A stretch of DNA of 64,000 bases from Chromatiales bacterium (GCA_027076325.1 JALTJZ010000051.1:37803-101802), one strand, 5' to 3'; numbered from the stretch's first letter, positions 49,280-59,435 are shown. Notes: generated by a model not told the origin, from the sequence alone. Translations and numbers: made by a program.

Positions 49280-49534
49280 ATGCAGAAAACAGAACTGGTT
49301 GTATATAGTCGAGCAGGGTGTCATTTATGTGATGCCCTTATCGACGAGCTAACCGGGTTTTGCAGTGCCAACCCATTTACGTTCACCGATATTGATATTA
49401 CGGGTAACGATGAGCTGGAACAGTTGTATGGTCTTAAGGTGCCGGTTGTGACTTATAACGATATTGTTTTGTGTGAATACTTCCTGGATACAAAAGCTAT
49501 TACCGCATATTTCGGCATCTCTCTTGAAAATTAG
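49280..49534 (+). CDS. Glutaredoxin-like protein with CxxC motif
   Basis: The 84-residue protein is a small thioredoxin-fold redox protein of the YbbN/glutaredoxin-2-like DUF836 type, with VVYSRAGCHLCDALIDEL (CxxC) and a conserved VPVVTYND cis-Pro loop. The ATG at 49280 is preceded by AAGGA. It follows htrA in the same orientation, a frequent arrangement before lepA. The redox partner is unknown. A terminator hairpin separates it from lepA. Confidence 0.85.
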   Translation: MQKTELVVYSRAGCHLCDALIDELTGFCSANPFTFTDIDITGNDELEQLYGLKVPVVTYNDIVLCEYFLDTKAITAYFGISLEN

Positions 49535-49610
49535 GTACAATAGAGCCCTGTTAGGGTTTTAAAAGTGTGTCAAACCTGAATTTACCGGGAATTTGAATAA
49601 AACCAGAATG

Positions 49611-49632
49611 AGCGCAGATAATGCGCTTTTTT
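49611..49632 (+). terminator. Terminator between the stress operon and lepA
   Basis: AGCGCA (49611-49616) and TGCGCT (49622-49627) form a 6-bp stem with a 5-base loop, followed by a T-run. It ends about 25 bases before the lepA TTG start. Confidence 0.7.
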
Positions 49633-49657
49633 ATTATATAAATCAAGGTGTTACAGT

Positions 49658-51463
49658 TTGTCTGATCTATCACATATACGTAATTTCTCAATCATTGCCC
49701 ATATTGATCATGGCAAATCAACCATCGCAGATCGTTTTATTCAGGTTTGTGGTGGTTTAAGCGAGCGTGATATGGAAGCGCAGGTTCTCGATTCGATGGA
49801 TCTGGAGAAAGAGCGCGGTATTACGATTAAAGCACAGAGCGTGACGCTGGATTACCATGCAAAAAACGGTGAAACTTATCAGTTAAACTTTATTGACACG
49901 CCCGGTCATGTTGATTTTAGCTATGAAGTGTCGCGCTCGCTGGCAGCCTGTGAAGGTGCCTTATTGGTTGTGGATGCCTCACAGGGGGTTGAAGCGCAGA
50001 GTGTTGCAAACTGTTATACCGCCATTGACCAGGGGCTTGAAGTACTACCTGTTTTAAACAAAATTGACTTGCCTGCGGCTGAACCCGAACGGGTAAGTCA
50101 GGAAATTGAAGATATTATTGGTATCGACGCTACCGATGCGCTGCATGTGAGTGCCAAATCCGGTGTTGGCATTGATGATTTACTTGAAATGCTGGTGGAA
50201 AAGATTCCAGCACCACAAGGCGATGTCGATGCACCGCTGCAAGCCCTTATTATTGATTCCTGGTTTGACAGCTACGTGGGCGTTATTTCTTTAGTACGGA
50301 TTATGCAGGGCACCCTGAAACCCAGGCAGAAAATAACCATGATGGCAGCCGGGCGTCATTACTCAGTTGATCAGGTTGGCGTTTTTACACCCAAACGAAA
50401 AGTACTGGATAGTTTGAAGGCTGGAGAAGTCGGGTTTTTAATTGCCGGTATTAAGGAAATAGACGGCGCACCAGTGGGCGATACCATTACCACCACCGAC
50501 AAATCGGCCAACAAAGCACTCGAAGGTTTTAAAGCGGTTCAACCACAGGTTTTTGCTGGATTGTTCCCCGTGGTGGGGGATGATTATGAAGCTTTACGTG
50601 AGGCTCTGGCTAAATTGCGCCTCAATGATGCCGCATTGTTTTATGAACCGGAAACCTCTCAGGCTTTGGGTTTTGGTTTCCGTTGTGGTTTTCTGGGTAT
50701 GCTGCATATGGAGATTATTCAGGAACGGCTGGAACGTGAATATGCCCTCAACCTGATTACCACTGCACCCACCGTTGTTTTTGAAGTTAAAACCAACAAA
50801 GGTGATATTATTAAAATCGACAATCCGGCCGATTTACCGGAACAAGTGCATATTGCCGAAATTCGTGAACCCATCGTAACCGCCACAATTCTTGTACCTC
50901 AGGATTATGTGGGCAATGTGATGACGTTGTGCATCGAAAAGCGTGGTGTTCAAAAAGACATGCAATATCTGGGTGGGCAGGTCAGTCTTATTTTTGAGCT
51001 GCCGTTAAACGAGATTGTGCTGGATTTCTTTGATCGGCTAAAATCAGTCAGCCGGGGGTATGCTTCTTTAGACTATGATTTTACTCGTTTTCAGGCGGCA
51101 AATCTGGTTAAACTGGATATTTTGATTAATTCGGAAAAAGTGGATGCGCTGGCAGTTATTGTGCATCGCGATAATGCAATTTCACATGGCAGAAAATTAA
51201 CAGAAAAGATGAAAGAAATTATCCCTCGGCAGATGTTTGATGTGGCAATACAGGCTGCCATCGGGGTAAAAGTGTTAGCACGTACAAATGTGAAAGCATT
51301 ACGTAAAAATGTGACCGCAAAGTGTTATGGTGGTGATGTGTCACGTAAACGGAAGCTTTTAGAAAAACAAAAAGAAGGGAAAAAACGTATGAAGCAAATT
51401 GGTCGAGTCGAGCTACCTCAGGATGCTTTTTTAGCTGTTTTACATGTAGGTAAAGATAAATGA
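49658..51463 (+). CDS. lepA: Elongation factor 4 (LepA)
   Basis: LepA is a ribosome-bound translational GTPase that acts in initiation/subunit biogenesis and was described as a back-translocase. The 601-residue protein has the P-loop AHIDHGKST (residues 14-22), DTPGHVDF and NKIDLP G-motifs, EF-G-like domains and the LepA-specific C-terminal domain ([27 protein letters not shown], about 540-566). The start is a TTG with AAGGTG nine bases upstream. It overlaps lepB by four bases. Confidence 0.98.
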   Translation: MSDLSHIRNFSIIAHIDHGKSTIADRFIQVCGGLSERDMEAQVLDSMDLEKERGITIKAQSVTLDYHAKNGETYQLNFIDTPGHVDFSYEVSRSLAACEGALLVVDASQGVEAQSVANCYTAIDQGLEVLPVLNKIDLPAAEPERVSQEIEDIIGIDATDALHVSAKSGVGIDDLLEMLVEKIPAPQGDVDAPLQALIIDSWFDSYVGVISLVRIMQGTLKPRQKITMMAAGRHYSVDQVGVFTPKRKVLDSLKAGEVGFLIAGIKEIDGAPVGDTITTTDKSANKALEGFKAVQPQVFAGLFPVVGDDYEALREALAKLRLNDAALFYEPETSQALGFGFRCGFLGMLHMEIIQERLEREYALNLITTAPTVVFEVKTNKGDIIKIDNPADLPEQVHIAEIREPIVTATILVPQDYVGNVMTLCIEKRGVQKDMQYLGGQVSLIFELPLNEIVLDFFDRLKSVSRGYASLDYDFTRFQAANLVKLDILINSEKVDALAVIVHRDNAISHGRKLTEKMKEIIPRQMFDVAIQAAIGVKVLARTNVKALRKNVTAKCYGGDVSRKRKLLEKQKEGKKRMKQIGRVELPQDAFLAVLHVGKDK

Positions 51464-52263
51464 CAATAGATTTTTCATTAATACTGGTATTAGGTGCGGC
51501 AATTACCGGGGTTATATGGTTGATTGATATTTTATTCTTCGCGAGTGCCCGAAAGCATGATGATGAATTAGTGGAAGCGACCGGACGTGAAAGGGATATT
51601 CCAGCAAAAGAAGAGTCTGAACCACTTTTAGTTGAATATTCCAGGTTTTTATTTCCGGTATTTTTTATTGTTTTAATCCTGCGTGGTTTTGTGGTTGAAC
51701 CCTTCAAGATTCCTTCCGGCTCGATGATCCCAACCTTAGAGATTGGCGATTTTATCCTGGTGAGTAAATTCAGTTATGGTTTACGCGTGCCGGTCATTAA
51801 TAAAAAAATACTGGACTTAGGAACCCCAAAGCGTGGTGATGTGGTGGTTTTTCGTTTTCCACGTGATCCGCAAATTGACTATATCAAGCGAGTGGTTGGC
51901 TTACCCGGTGATCAAATAGCCTACTATAATAAGCAGTTATATATAAATGGGGAAGCTGTCAAAACAACGGAAATTTCCCGCTCAACCTTTGGTTTTACCG
52001 AATATGTTCGTTATAAGGAAGAGTTACCGGGCTATTCACATGAAATGCGTTTGAGTTCAAACCCGGCTCATTTCGATTTAGTCACAACCGTTCCGAAAGG
52101 GCATTATTTTGTTATGGGCGATAATCGTGATAATAGTAATGATAGTCGGGTATGGGGGTTTGTACCTGATGAATATCTAAAAGGCAGAGCCTTTGCGATA
52201 TGGATGAACTGGCAAGGCTGGACTCACTGGCCGAAATGGCAGCGTGTTGGAAGTATTAAATAA
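51460..52263 (+). CDS. lepB: Signal peptidase I
   Basis: LepB removes signal peptides from exported proteins at the outer face of the inner membrane. The 267-residue protein has two N-terminal membrane segments (about 5-25 and 63-80). The catalytic serine is S88 in PSGSMIPTL and the general-base lysine K143 in [11 protein letters not shown]. The final [17 protein letters not shown] box is diagnostic. lepA-lepB-DUF4845-rnc-era-recO-pdxJ-acpS is a conserved run. Confidence 0.97.
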   Translation: MTIDFSLILVLGAAITGVIWLIDILFFASARKHDDELVEATGRERDIPAKEESEPLLVEYSRFLFPVFFIVLILRGFVVEPFKIPSGSMIPTLEIGDFILVSKFSYGLRVPVINKKILDLGTPKRGDVVVFRFPRDPQIDYIKRVVGLPGDQIAYYNKQLYINGEAVKTTEISRSTFGFTEYVRYKEELPGYSHEMRLSSNPAHFDLVTTVPKGHYFVMGDNRDNSNDSRVWGFVPDEYLKGRAFAIWMNWQGWTHWPKWQRVGSIK

Positions 52264-52303
52264 GTTTTTTAAATAACTTAAACATATTAATGAGAGAAAT
52301 GCG

Positions 52304-52672
52304 ATGAAATTAATTCCAAAACAGCATGGGCTAACCACAATTAGTTGGCTTGTTATTATTGCAGTTGCAGTTCTATTTATCACATTGTTGCTTCGTTTAA
52401 TTCCTGTTTATATTGAAGGTTACGCTGTTTATGATTCACTTGAGGGTATGAAAGCAGATTCAAAGGTAGCAACATATTCAAGCCGAACAATTCGAAACAA
52501 ATTATTAAAACGGCTAAATATTAATTCGGTGTATTCTGTCACCGATGATGATATTTACGTGACTAAAAAATCAGGTAAAACAATTATCGAAGTTGATTAT
52601 GAGGTGCGCAAGAAAGTTGTTGGTAATCTTGATTTTGTTGTTAGTTTTAGAAAAGAAATTACAGTCCAATAA
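52304..52672 (+). CDS. DUF4845 family membrane protein
   Basis: The 122-residue protein has a short basic start, then GLTTISWLVIIAVAVLFITL as an N-terminal membrane helix (about 9-30) reminiscent of type IV pilin-like proteins. A small periplasmic domain with a FVVSFRKEI end follows. This matches the DUF4845 family regularly found between lepB and rnc. Its function is unknown. Confidence 0.85.
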   Translation: MKLIPKQHGLTTISWLVIIAVAVLFITLLLRLIPVYIEGYAVYDSLEGMKADSKVATYSSRTIRNKLLKRLNINSVYSVTDDDIYVTKKSGKTIIEVDYEVRKKVVGNLDFVVSFRKEITVQ

Positions 52673-52678
52673 GAACGT

Positions 52679-53356
52679 ATGCAAAGCCGAAAGCAATTCT
52701 TTAAAATAATTGAATATACCTTTAACGACGCATCTTTGTTGAATACAGCTTTAACCCACCGAAGTTCTGCATCAGATAATAATGAACGGCTTGAATTTCT
52801 GGGTGACTCTGTTTTAGGTCTGGTTATTTCTGCTGAATTATATAAACGTTTCTCTGAAATTGATGAAGGTATGCTAAGTCGTTTGCGTGCAAGCCTGGTT
52901 AAAGGCGAAACACTGGCTGAACTTGCCAAAGAAATTCACCTGGGCGAATACATTCAGTTAGGTGGGGGAGAATTAAAAAGTGGTGGCTTTCGTCGAGCCT
53001 CTATTTTGGCTGATACGTTTGAAGCTGTGATTGGTGCGATTTATCTTGATGGCGGTATTCAAGCGGCGACAACATTTATCCTTTCAAAATATCACGTTCG
53101 TTTAAACAATGTTAATCCCGCCGAGGCAAGTAAAGATCCTAAAACACGTTTGCAGGAATACCTGCAGGCACGTAGCTTGCCTTTGCCAGTTTATACCGTT
53201 ATTTCCATTGAGGGTGAATCTCACCAGCAGACCTTTACAGTAAAAGGGCAGGTTGAAGTGATAGATCATGAAATTAAAGGCAGTGGGAAAAGCCGACGTA
53301 TTGCTGAGCAGCAAGTTGCACAAAAAATTCTGGGTTTGTTAATCAATGCCCAGTAA
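52679..53356 (+). CDS. rnc: Ribonuclease III
   Basis: RNase III cuts double-stranded RNA in rRNA and mRNA processing. The 225-residue protein has the signature ERLEFLGDSVL with catalytic E39 and D43, a second acidic site (LADTFEAVIGAIYLDGG), and a C-terminal double-stranded-RNA-binding domain (about 154-223; DPKTRLQEYLQAR, GSGKSRRIAEQQVA). It overlaps era by 11 bases. Confidence 0.98.
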   Translation: MQSRKQFFKIIEYTFNDASLLNTALTHRSSASDNNERLEFLGDSVLGLVISAELYKRFSEIDEGMLSRLRASLVKGETLAELAKEIHLGEYIQLGGGELKSGGFRRASILADTFEAVIGAIYLDGGIQAATTFILSKYHVRLNNVNPAEASKDPKTRLQEYLQARSLPLPVYTVISIEGESHQQTFTVKGQVEVIDHEIKGSGKSRRIAEQQVAQKILGLLINAQ

Positions 53357-54254
53357 TGATAAAGCGTTTCGTTGTGGTTATGTTGCCATTATTGGTCGGC
53401 CTAATGTGGGTAAGTCAACTTTATTAAATTATATTCTCGGGCAGAAGCTTTGTATTACCTCGCGTAAGCCGCAAACCACACGCCATCAGATATTGGGTAT
53501 TAAAACAACACCTGCTGCACAAGCGATTTATGTGGATACACCAGGTGTACATAAAGACAGCCCACGTGCAATGAACCGATATATGAACCGCACGGCACAC
53601 AGTATTATTGACGATGTGAACGTGATTTTGTTTGTTGTTGAAGCGGGTGTCTGGTCTGACAAAGATGAATGGGTACTCGAAAAAATAAAGTCCACAAAGA
53701 ACCCTGTTATTTTAGTCATAAATAAAGTGGATCAGTTAGACGACAAGGCTAAGTTACTCCCGTTTATGCAAAAGTTAAGTCAGTTGCATTCATTTAAAAG
53801 TATTATTCCTGTTTCAGCTTTAAAAGGTAAATATATTGAGGATTTAGAAAAAGAAGTTGAGGCGCTACTCGATATTTCTGAGCCTGTTTTCCCGGAAGAT
53901 CAGTTTACCGATCGCAGTATGAAGTTTTTTGCGGCAGAAATAATTCGTGAAAAATTAATGCGGCAGTTGGGGCAGGAGCTGCCCTATGATCTTACTGTGA
54001 TGATCGAAAAGTTTGAAGAGACTGATGACAAGATAAATATTAGTGCGGCTATTTTGGTTGAAAGAAAAAATCAAAAACTGATTATTATTGGTAATCAGGG
54101 GAAACGTCTTAAAAAGGTCGGTACGCAGGCACGTATTGATATGGAAAAAATGTTTGACTGTAAAGTTTTTATCGAACTTTGGGTTAAAGTGAAATCTGGC
54201 TGGGCTGATGATGAACTCATGCTTAAATCACTTGGTTATACGGATGAACATTAG
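53346..54254 (+). CDS. era: GTPase Era
   Basis: Era is a GTPase that binds the 3' end of 16S rRNA and assists 30S assembly. Walker A is GRPNVGKS at residues 17-24, followed by DTPGVH and NKVD motifs. The C-terminal KH domain has IIIGNQGKRLKKVGTQARID. The length of 302 residues is normal. It overlaps rnc upstream and recO downstream. Confidence 0.98.
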   Translation: MPSNDKAFRCGYVAIIGRPNVGKSTLLNYILGQKLCITSRKPQTTRHQILGIKTTPAAQAIYVDTPGVHKDSPRAMNRYMNRTAHSIIDDVNVILFVVEAGVWSDKDEWVLEKIKSTKNPVILVINKVDQLDDKAKLLPFMQKLSQLHSFKSIIPVSALKGKYIEDLEKEVEALLDISEPVFPEDQFTDRSMKFFAAEIIREKLMRQLGQELPYDLTVMIEKFEETDDKINISAAILVERKNQKLIIIGNQGKRLKKVGTQARIDMEKMFDCKVFIELWVKVKSGWADDELMLKSLGYTDEH

Positions 54255-55032
54255 CAACAATTTATCTGGATATCAACGCGTTCATTCTCAACCTGCTTAT
54301 ATCTTACATACACAGGCTTATCAAAATACCAGTTTAATTATTGATGCCTTCACGGCAAATTTTGGACGGTTGCGGTTTGTTGCAAAAGGTGCGAAACGCT
54401 TGAAATCACCCTTTGCCGGGAAATTGCAGGTTTTTACGCCCTTGCTGTTGTCATGGTCAGGGAAAGGTGATTTATATACCTTGACTGATGCAGACTTTAC
54501 TACTAGCAGTCAGCTCCTGTACCTACATGGGCAGCAACCCTTGCGTGGTTCGGTTTTATTGAGTTGCTATTATTTAAATGAGATTCTTTTACGTTTTTTA
54601 ACCCTTGAAGATCCACACCCTGAACTATTCTATTATTATGTTGATGCACTTGAAAATTTGTCAATGAAAAAAAATATCGAATCGGTTTTGCGTGTTTTTG
54701 AAAAACGTCTGTTGCAGGAAACAGGGTATAGCCTGGTTCTGAATTGTGATATTAATACGGGTGAACCAATTGATGCATTGAAAATGTATCATTATATTCT
54801 AAACGAAGGTCCACATAGCATTGCATATGAAAGTGAACTTTCAGAACGTTGCAATCCAGAGTATGATGGTATTCAAGTACTGGGTAAAACATTGCTGGAG
54901 TTAGAGCGTGGCAGTTTTAGCAACAGGCAAACACTAAAACAGGCCAAGCAACTCATGCGGGCAGTTATTGCACTGCATCTTGGCGATAAACCGCTTAAAA
55001 CAAGAGCGCTATTCCAATCTACAATATTATAA
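54244..55032 (+). CDS. recO: DNA repair protein RecO
   Basis: RecO with RecR loads RecA at gaps coated by SSB. From the ATG at 54244 (262 residues) the protein has an OB-fold start (QPAYILHTQAYQNTSLIIDAFT, with VAKGAKRLKSPFAGKLQVF) and a helical C-terminal domain. The zinc cysteines of some RecO proteins are absent, as in many gammaproteobacteria. The longer reading from 54208 lies inside era and is not used. Confidence 0.93.
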   Translation: MNISNNLSGYQRVHSQPAYILHTQAYQNTSLIIDAFTANFGRLRFVAKGAKRLKSPFAGKLQVFTPLLLSWSGKGDLYTLTDADFTTSSQLLYLHGQQPLRGSVLLSCYYLNEILLRFLTLEDPHPELFYYYVDALENLSMKKNIESVLRVFEKRLLQETGYSLVLNCDINTGEPIDALKMYHYILNEGPHSIAYESELSERCNPEYDGIQVLGKTLLELERGSFSNRQTLKQAKQLMRAVIALHLGDKPLKTRALFQSTIL

Positions 55033-55042
55033 GGAAAATTAA

Positions 55043-55765
55043 ATGTTATTAGGTGTCAATATTGATCATGTGGCAACCTTAAGGCAATCACGTGGCACGA
55101 TTTATCCTGAAGTGCTACAGGCCGCTGCGGTTGCAGAGCAGGCAGGAGCCGATGCGATAACCATTCATTTAAGAGAAGATCGCCGTCATATTCAGGAACG
55201 TGATGTTGATTTATTATCACAAACACTGCAAACCAGAATGAATCTGGAAATGGCAGTAACCGATGAGATGATTGCGATTGCTGAAAGATACAGACCCGCC
55301 GACTGCTGTCTGGTTCCTGAAAAAAGGGAGGAGCTAACAACGGAAGGCGGGCTGGATGTGGCTGGCCAAATTCCAAAAATGGAAGAGGCCTGTAAACGTT
55401 TGGCAAGTGCCGATGTACGTGTCTCCTTGTTTATTGATGCAGATAGAAATCAGATTGATGCTGCACAGGCTGTCGGTGCACCGGTTATTGAAATTCATAC
55501 CGGCCATTTTGCCGATGCTAAAGACAGCGCAACACAGGAAAATGAATTGGCTAAAATTGTGGATGCAGTTAACTATGCCAATGGCCTTGGCTTACATGTC
55601 AATGCCGGTCATGGCCTGCATTATCATAATGTACAACAGATAGCAGCCATTACAGATATTAAAGAACTCAATATTGGCCATGCGATTATTGCCCAGTCTG
55701 TTTTTACGGGACTTGGGCCTGCAGTCACTGAAATGAAACGATTGATGATAGAAGCAAGAAAATGA
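55043..55765 (+). CDS. pdxJ: Pyridoxine 5'-phosphate synthase
   Basis: PdxJ condenses 1-deoxyxylulose 5-phosphate with 3-amino-2-oxopropyl phosphate to form vitamin B6. The 240-residue TIM-barrel protein shows [55 protein letters not shown] and [13 protein letters not shown], all diagnostic. The DXP substrate is shared with the MEP pathway genes elsewhere in the window. The stop overlaps the acpS start (ATGA). Confidence 0.98.
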   Translation: MLLGVNIDHVATLRQSRGTIYPEVLQAAAVAEQAGADAITIHLREDRRHIQERDVDLLSQTLQTRMNLEMAVTDEMIAIAERYRPADCCLVPEKREELTTEGGLDVAGQIPKMEEACKRLASADVRVSLFIDADRNQIDAAQAVGAPVIEIHTGHFADAKDSATQENELAKIVDAVNYANGLGLHVNAGHGLHYHNVQQIAAITDIKELNIGHAIIAQSVFTGLGPAVTEMKRLMIEARK

Positions 55766-56145
55766 TATTTGGTATTGGTACTGATATTGTTCGTATTACA
55801 CGAATGCAGGAAAATATAGAAAAGTTTGGCAATAAATTTGCCGAACGTATTCTGTCAGAGGAAGAGTTAAAGGAATATCATAACTATTCAGAACCCTCGC
55901 GCCTGTTAGCAAAACGTTTTGCAGCAAAAGAAGCTACAAGTAAAGCAATGGGCACCGGTTTTCGTAATGGCATCAGTTTAAAGCAGATTTTTATAACCCA
56001 TGACAAGTTAGGCAAGCCTTTACTGAATTTTTCAGACAAGGCAAAAGACTTTATGGACAGTCATGGCGTAAAGGAAAGCCATGTGAGTATTTCTGACGAG
56101 CAGGAATATGCGGTTGCTTATGTCACTTTGGTTAAGGGGGGATAG
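55762..56145 (+). CDS. acpS: Holo-[acyl-carrier-protein] synthase
   Basis: AcpS transfers the phosphopantetheine arm from CoA to apo-ACP. The 127-residue protein has the two family motifs: [12 protein letters not shown] at the start and [19 protein letters not shown] in the middle. It is the last gene of the lepA run and is convergent with an Hpt gene across a repeat-containing spacer. Confidence 0.97.
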   Translation: MIFGIGTDIVRITRMQENIEKFGNKFAERILSEEELKEYHNYSEPSRLLAKRFAAKEATSKAMGTGFRNGISLKQIFITHDKLGKPLLNFSDKAKDFMDSHGVKESHVSISDEQEYAVAYVTLVKGG

Positions 56146-56173
56146 CAGTCTGAAACGGGTGCAAACCAGTTAC

Positions 56174-56207
56174 TGTGAGCGATAGCGTGGCAATCTATTG
56201 CAATGAC
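56174..56207. repeat. Truncated copy of the GCGAGCGATAGCG hairpin repeat
   Basis: TGTGAGCGATAGCGTGGCAA plus TCT is joined directly to ATTGCAATGAC, as if the middle and most of the right arm had been deleted. It lies between the converging acpS and Hpt genes. Confidence 0.65.
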
Positions 56208-56212
56208 TCTAT

Positions 56213-56566
56213 TTATAATGTAGCGGTTAGTTCATTTGCATTTTCTAATAACCGATCAATCTCACAGTTCAACTTTTTAAGTGGTTCATCAATCGCATCA
56301 CTGGGGTAGGCGCTTTTAATTTCATCTTCAAGCAGCTTGCAGGCATTTTTAAGATCCGGTACGCCGCAATACGCGGTTCCACCATGAATTTTATGGGTGG
56401 CATCCCAGAACACTTGCTTGTCGTGACTGGCATGCCCCTGGTTCATGGTTTTCTGCAGGCCTGGCAAATCTTTTATTAGCATTTCAAATAGTTCTTTTGC
56501 TAATTCAGCGTTACCACCAGCCTGACTGAGTGCCAGTTCTTTGTCAAATAAACTCATTAGAATCAC
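56213..56566 (-). CDS. Stand-alone Hpt (histidine phosphotransfer) protein
   Basis: The 117-residue helical protein is an Hpt domain: MLIKDLPGLQKTMNQG, then DATHKIHGGTAYCGVPDL with the phospho-accepting histidine in the HKIHGGTAYCG helix, and a C-terminal helix pair. Such proteins relay phosphate between hybrid kinases and response regulators. No kinase or regulator gene is near, so the partner is encoded elsewhere. The family resembles the C-terminal Hpt of BarA/GacS, and a cognate lacking its own Hpt is possible. The start ATG at 56566 is preceded by an A+T-rich spacer shared with cysM. Confidence 0.85.
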   Translation of the reverse strand: MILMSLFDKELALSQAGGNAELAKELFEMLIKDLPGLQKTMNQGHASHDKQVFWDATHKIHGGTAYCGVPDLKNACKLLEDEIKSAYPSDAIDEPLKKLNCEIDRLLENANELTATL

Positions 56567-56646
56567 GTCATTTTTAGTTAAAATTAGTGTAAGATTATCA
56601 CATATATTTTATCCATTTTAGCGTAAATCAAAGGTTATACAGCTTT

Positions 56647-57534
56647 ATGTTTCCAACAATAGAGTCGTTTATTGGCAATACCCCGCTGGTTCGGTTGCAG
56701 CGGCTGGTTGACAATAGCAGCAATCAGATCCTGGTGAAACTTGAAGGCAATAACCCGGCCGGTTCGGTTAAAGATCGCCCTGCCTTAAGCATGATTGTGC
56801 ATGCTGAACAGCGTGGTGATATTAAACCGGGCGACACCTTAATTGAAGCGACCAGCGGCAATACCGGGATTGCACTTGCAATGGCCGCGGCCATTCGTGG
56901 TTACAAAATGATTCTTATTATGCCGGATAACATGAGTGTTGAGCGCATCGCTGTAATGAAAGCCTATGGTGCCGAGATTGTTTTAGTAACAAAAGAACAA
57001 AGTATGGAAGGGGCGCGCGATTTAGCGGCACAAATGCACAAAGAAGGTAAAGGGCTGGAACTCGATCAATTCTCCAACCAGGATAACCCACTGGCACATT
57101 ATGAGACAACCGGCCCGGAAATATGGCGCGATACACAGGGCAAAATCACCCATTTTGTCAGTGCAATGGGTACCACCGGTACTATTATGGGGAATTCGCG
57201 TTATTTAAAAGAACAAAACAGTGCTATCCAGATAGTGGGTGTGCAGCCTGAAGAGGGCGCAAGCATTCCAGGTATTCGGCGTTGGCCGAAAGAATATTTA
57301 CCTTCGATTTTTGATGCGGCAAGCGTCGATATGACACTGGATGTTTCTCAAATGGATGCCGAAAATACAACCCGAGCACTTGCGTCTAAAGAAGGCATTT
57401 TCTGTGGTATTTCCTCCGGGGGCGCGGTCGCTGCCGCGTTGCAATTATCGAAAAGGGTTTCGGATGCAGTGATTGTTACCGTTATTTGTGATCGTGGAGA
57501 TCGATATTTATCAACCGGTGTTTTCCCCGCCTAG
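56647..57534 (+). CDS. cysM: Cysteine synthase B
   Basis: CysM makes cysteine from O-acetylserine with sulfide or thiosulfate. The 295-residue PLP enzyme has IGNTPLVRLQRL, the PLP lysine K42 in NPAGSVKDRPALSM, the substrate loop EATSGNTGIALAMA and the phosphate-binding GTTGTIMG. The CysM-type IPGIRRWPKEYLPSIFD and SSGGAVAAAL segments distinguish it from CysK. A hairpin follows the stop. Confidence 0.95.
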   Translation: MFPTIESFIGNTPLVRLQRLVDNSSNQILVKLEGNNPAGSVKDRPALSMIVHAEQRGDIKPGDTLIEATSGNTGIALAMAAAIRGYKMILIMPDNMSVERIAVMKAYGAEIVLVTKEQSMEGARDLAAQMHKEGKGLELDQFSNQDNPLAHYETTGPEIWRDTQGKITHFVSAMGTTGTIMGNSRYLKEQNSAIQIVGVQPEEGASIPGIRRWPKEYLPSIFDAASVDMTLDVSQMDAENTTRALASKEGIFCGISSGGAVAAALQLSKRVSDAVIVTVICDRGDRYLSTGVFPA

Positions 57535-57547
57535 CTAAAAAAATATA

Positions 57548-57581
57548 ACCACAGCGGATTTTCCTTAGAGTCCGTTGTGGT
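57548..57581 (+). terminator. Hairpin after cysM, possible terminator
   Basis: ACCACAGCGGA (57548-57558) pairs with TCCGTTGTGGT (57571-57581) with one G-T pair and a 12-base loop. No T-run follows, so it may be an attenuating or Rho-dependent structure; a run of A before it could act on the opposite strand. Confidence 0.45.
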
Positions 57582-57608
57582 AAATAAATTATTATGAGTG
57601 TAAGTTAA

Positions 57609-58937
57609 ATGCAGCAACGTCATTTTAAAACCAAAGCTATTTACCCTGAACCCGTTAAAATTGAAAGTCTTTCACATGATGGTCGTGGCGTCACACATAT
57701 AAATGGCAAGGCTGTTTTTGTGGAAGGTGCGCTACCGAATGAGCTTGTTAAAATAAGTGCGATTAAGCAAACCCGTCAATACGATGATGCTATTGTTGAC
57801 GAAATTCTGGAATCATCTTCTGAACGTGTTGAACCTGAATGTGCCGCATTCGGTATTTGCGGCGGTTGTAGTTTACAACATTTGCAGCATGAGAAACAGA
57901 TTGCATATAAACAACAATCACTGCTGGATAATTTTAAAAAAATGGCCAGTGTTACGCCAGAATATATTTTAGAAGCAATTCAAAGTCCGGCGTGGGGTTA
58001 TCGTTATAAAGCGCGACTGGGTGTAAAGTATGTGAAGGCAAAGAAAAAAGTGTATATCGGTTTTCGTGAAAAGCACAGTCGCTATTTAGCGAATATGAGT
58101 GCCTGTGAAATATTAGATGTCCGCATAGGAAAAAAACTGGAAGTGATTGCTGATGCGATTGGTCAATTAACCTGCTATAACAAAATCGCACAAATTGAAG
58201 TGGCCTTTTCAGAAACCGGTTGCGCACTGGTTTTTCGAAATCTGGTTGAACTAACCGATAAGGATAAAAGCATTTTAATGCAACTGGCGAAGGACAATGA
58301 CTACCATGTTTACTTGCAACCGAAAGGGCCAAAGACGGTTACCTTGTTATACCCAGCGTTTTCTGAATTAAGTTACAGCTTGCCGGACTATGATTTAAAA
58401 CTGGTGCATCTTGCAACGGACTTTACCCAGGTCAATCCGTTTATAAATCCGTTAATGATTAAGCAGGCACTGGATTTACTCGAATTAAACACTGCCGATA
58501 ATGTTCTGGAGTTATTCAGTGGTATTGGCAATTTCACATTACCGATGGCACGTTCGGCAAACTCAGTTGTTGCAGTTGAAGGAGAAAAGTCACTGGTTGA
58601 TCGTGCGAACGACAATGCACAAAGGAATGCAATCACCAATGTGGAATACCATGTCGCTAATTTAATGGAAGACACGCAAGGGTTACCCTGGTTGCGAGAT
58701 AAACAATATAACAAGATCTTAATCGACCCCCCCCGAAGTGGCGCAAAAGAAGTCATTGATACGATCGCTAAATTAGAGCCGGAAAGAATTGTCTATGTGT
58801 CATGCAACCCTGCAACACTGGCACGGGATACCAATGTTCTGGTAAACACTTATCAGTATAAATTAGTTAAAACGGGTGTGATTGATATGTTCCCGCATAC
58901 TGCGCATGTGGAATCCATCGCTTTATTTACTCGCTAA
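57609..58937 (+). CDS. rlmD: 23S rRNA (uracil(1939)-C5)-methyltransferase RlmD
   Basis: RlmD methylates U1939 of 23S rRNA using SAM. The 442-residue protein has an N-terminal TRAM domain (KIESLSHDGRGVTHINGKAVFVEGAL), the Fe-S cysteines in CAAFGICGGCSLQHL with a later SACEIL, the SAM motif LELFSGIGNFTLPMA, DPPRSGAKEV and the nucleophile cysteine in YVSCNPATLARD. A CYTH gene follows after 24 bp. Confidence 0.96.
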   Translation: MQQRHFKTKAIYPEPVKIESLSHDGRGVTHINGKAVFVEGALPNELVKISAIKQTRQYDDAIVDEILESSSERVEPECAAFGICGGCSLQHLQHEKQIAYKQQSLLDNFKKMASVTPEYILEAIQSPAWGYRYKARLGVKYVKAKKKVYIGFREKHSRYLANMSACEILDVRIGKKLEVIADAIGQLTCYNKIAQIEVAFSETGCALVFRNLVELTDKDKSILMQLAKDNDYHVYLQPKGPKTVTLLYPAFSELSYSLPDYDLKLVHLATDFTQVNPFINPLMIKQALDLLELNTADNVLELFSGIGNFTLPMARSANSVVAVEGEKSLVDRANDNAQRNAITNVEYHVANLMEDTQGLPWLRDKQYNKILIDPPRSGAKEVIDTIAKLEPERIVYVSCNPATLARDTNVLVNTYQYKLVKTGVIDMFPHTAHVESIALFTR

Positions 58938-58961
58938 GTTTTATTTAATACGAGATACAAC

Positions 58962-59435
58962 ATGGGTATAGAAATTGAACGAAAGTTCTTACTAAAAAAT
59001 GATAGCTGGAAAGACGCGGTATTATCCAGTACGGTTATAAAGCAGGGCTACCTGGCCGGGTCAGACAAGTCCTCTGTACGGATCCGTATCGAAGGTGATA
59101 AGGCCAATATCAATATTAAAAGTATGACCCTGGCGATAACCCGCCAGGAATATGAATATTCAATCCCAATAGATGATGCAGAAAAATTATTACGGGATTT
59201 GTGTGAACAACCGCAAATTGAAAAGATACGCTATATTGTAAAATATCAAGGCCACAAATGGGAGATTGATGTGTTTTCCGGTGATAATGAAGGTTTGGTT
59301 ATTGCGGAAATTGAGTTGCAAAGTGAAGATGAAAGATTTTCCATTCCCGAATGGCTTGGCGACGAAGTGTCAGATCAGGTTAAATATTATAATGTTAATC
59401 TGATTAAGTATCCATTTTCAAGCTGGAGCGAATAG
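58962..59435 (+). CDS. CYTH domain protein (triphosphatase family)
   Basis: The 157-residue protein is a single CYTH domain: the EIERKFLL signature is at residues 4-11, followed by the acidic/basic tunnel segments SVRIRIEGDKANINIK and VIAEIELQSEDE. Family members act on triphosphates, chiefly inorganic tripolyphosphate, with metal ions; the substrate here is untested. It is two bases from the L,D-transpeptidase gene, so they are probably co-transcribed. Confidence 0.92.
   Translation: MGIEIERKFLLKNDSWKDAVLSSTVIKQGYLAGSDKSSVRIRIEGDKANINIKSMTLAITRQEYEYSIPIDDAEKLLRDLCEQPQIEKIRYIVKYQGHKWEIDVFSGDNEGLVIAEIELQSEDERFSIPEWLGDEVSDQVKYYNVNLIKYPFSSWSE

Noticed and set aside
54208-54243. RecO start at 54208
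   Set aside because: It would add 12 residues inside era; the ATG at 54244 gives the conserved N-terminus and the short overlap typical of this run.
57952-58332. 126-residue minus-strand frame inside rlmD and similar long antisense frames (e.g. in thrC, hom, sdhA)
   Set aside because: They lie wholly within well-supported genes, show no family motifs, and mirror the codon pattern of the sense gene.
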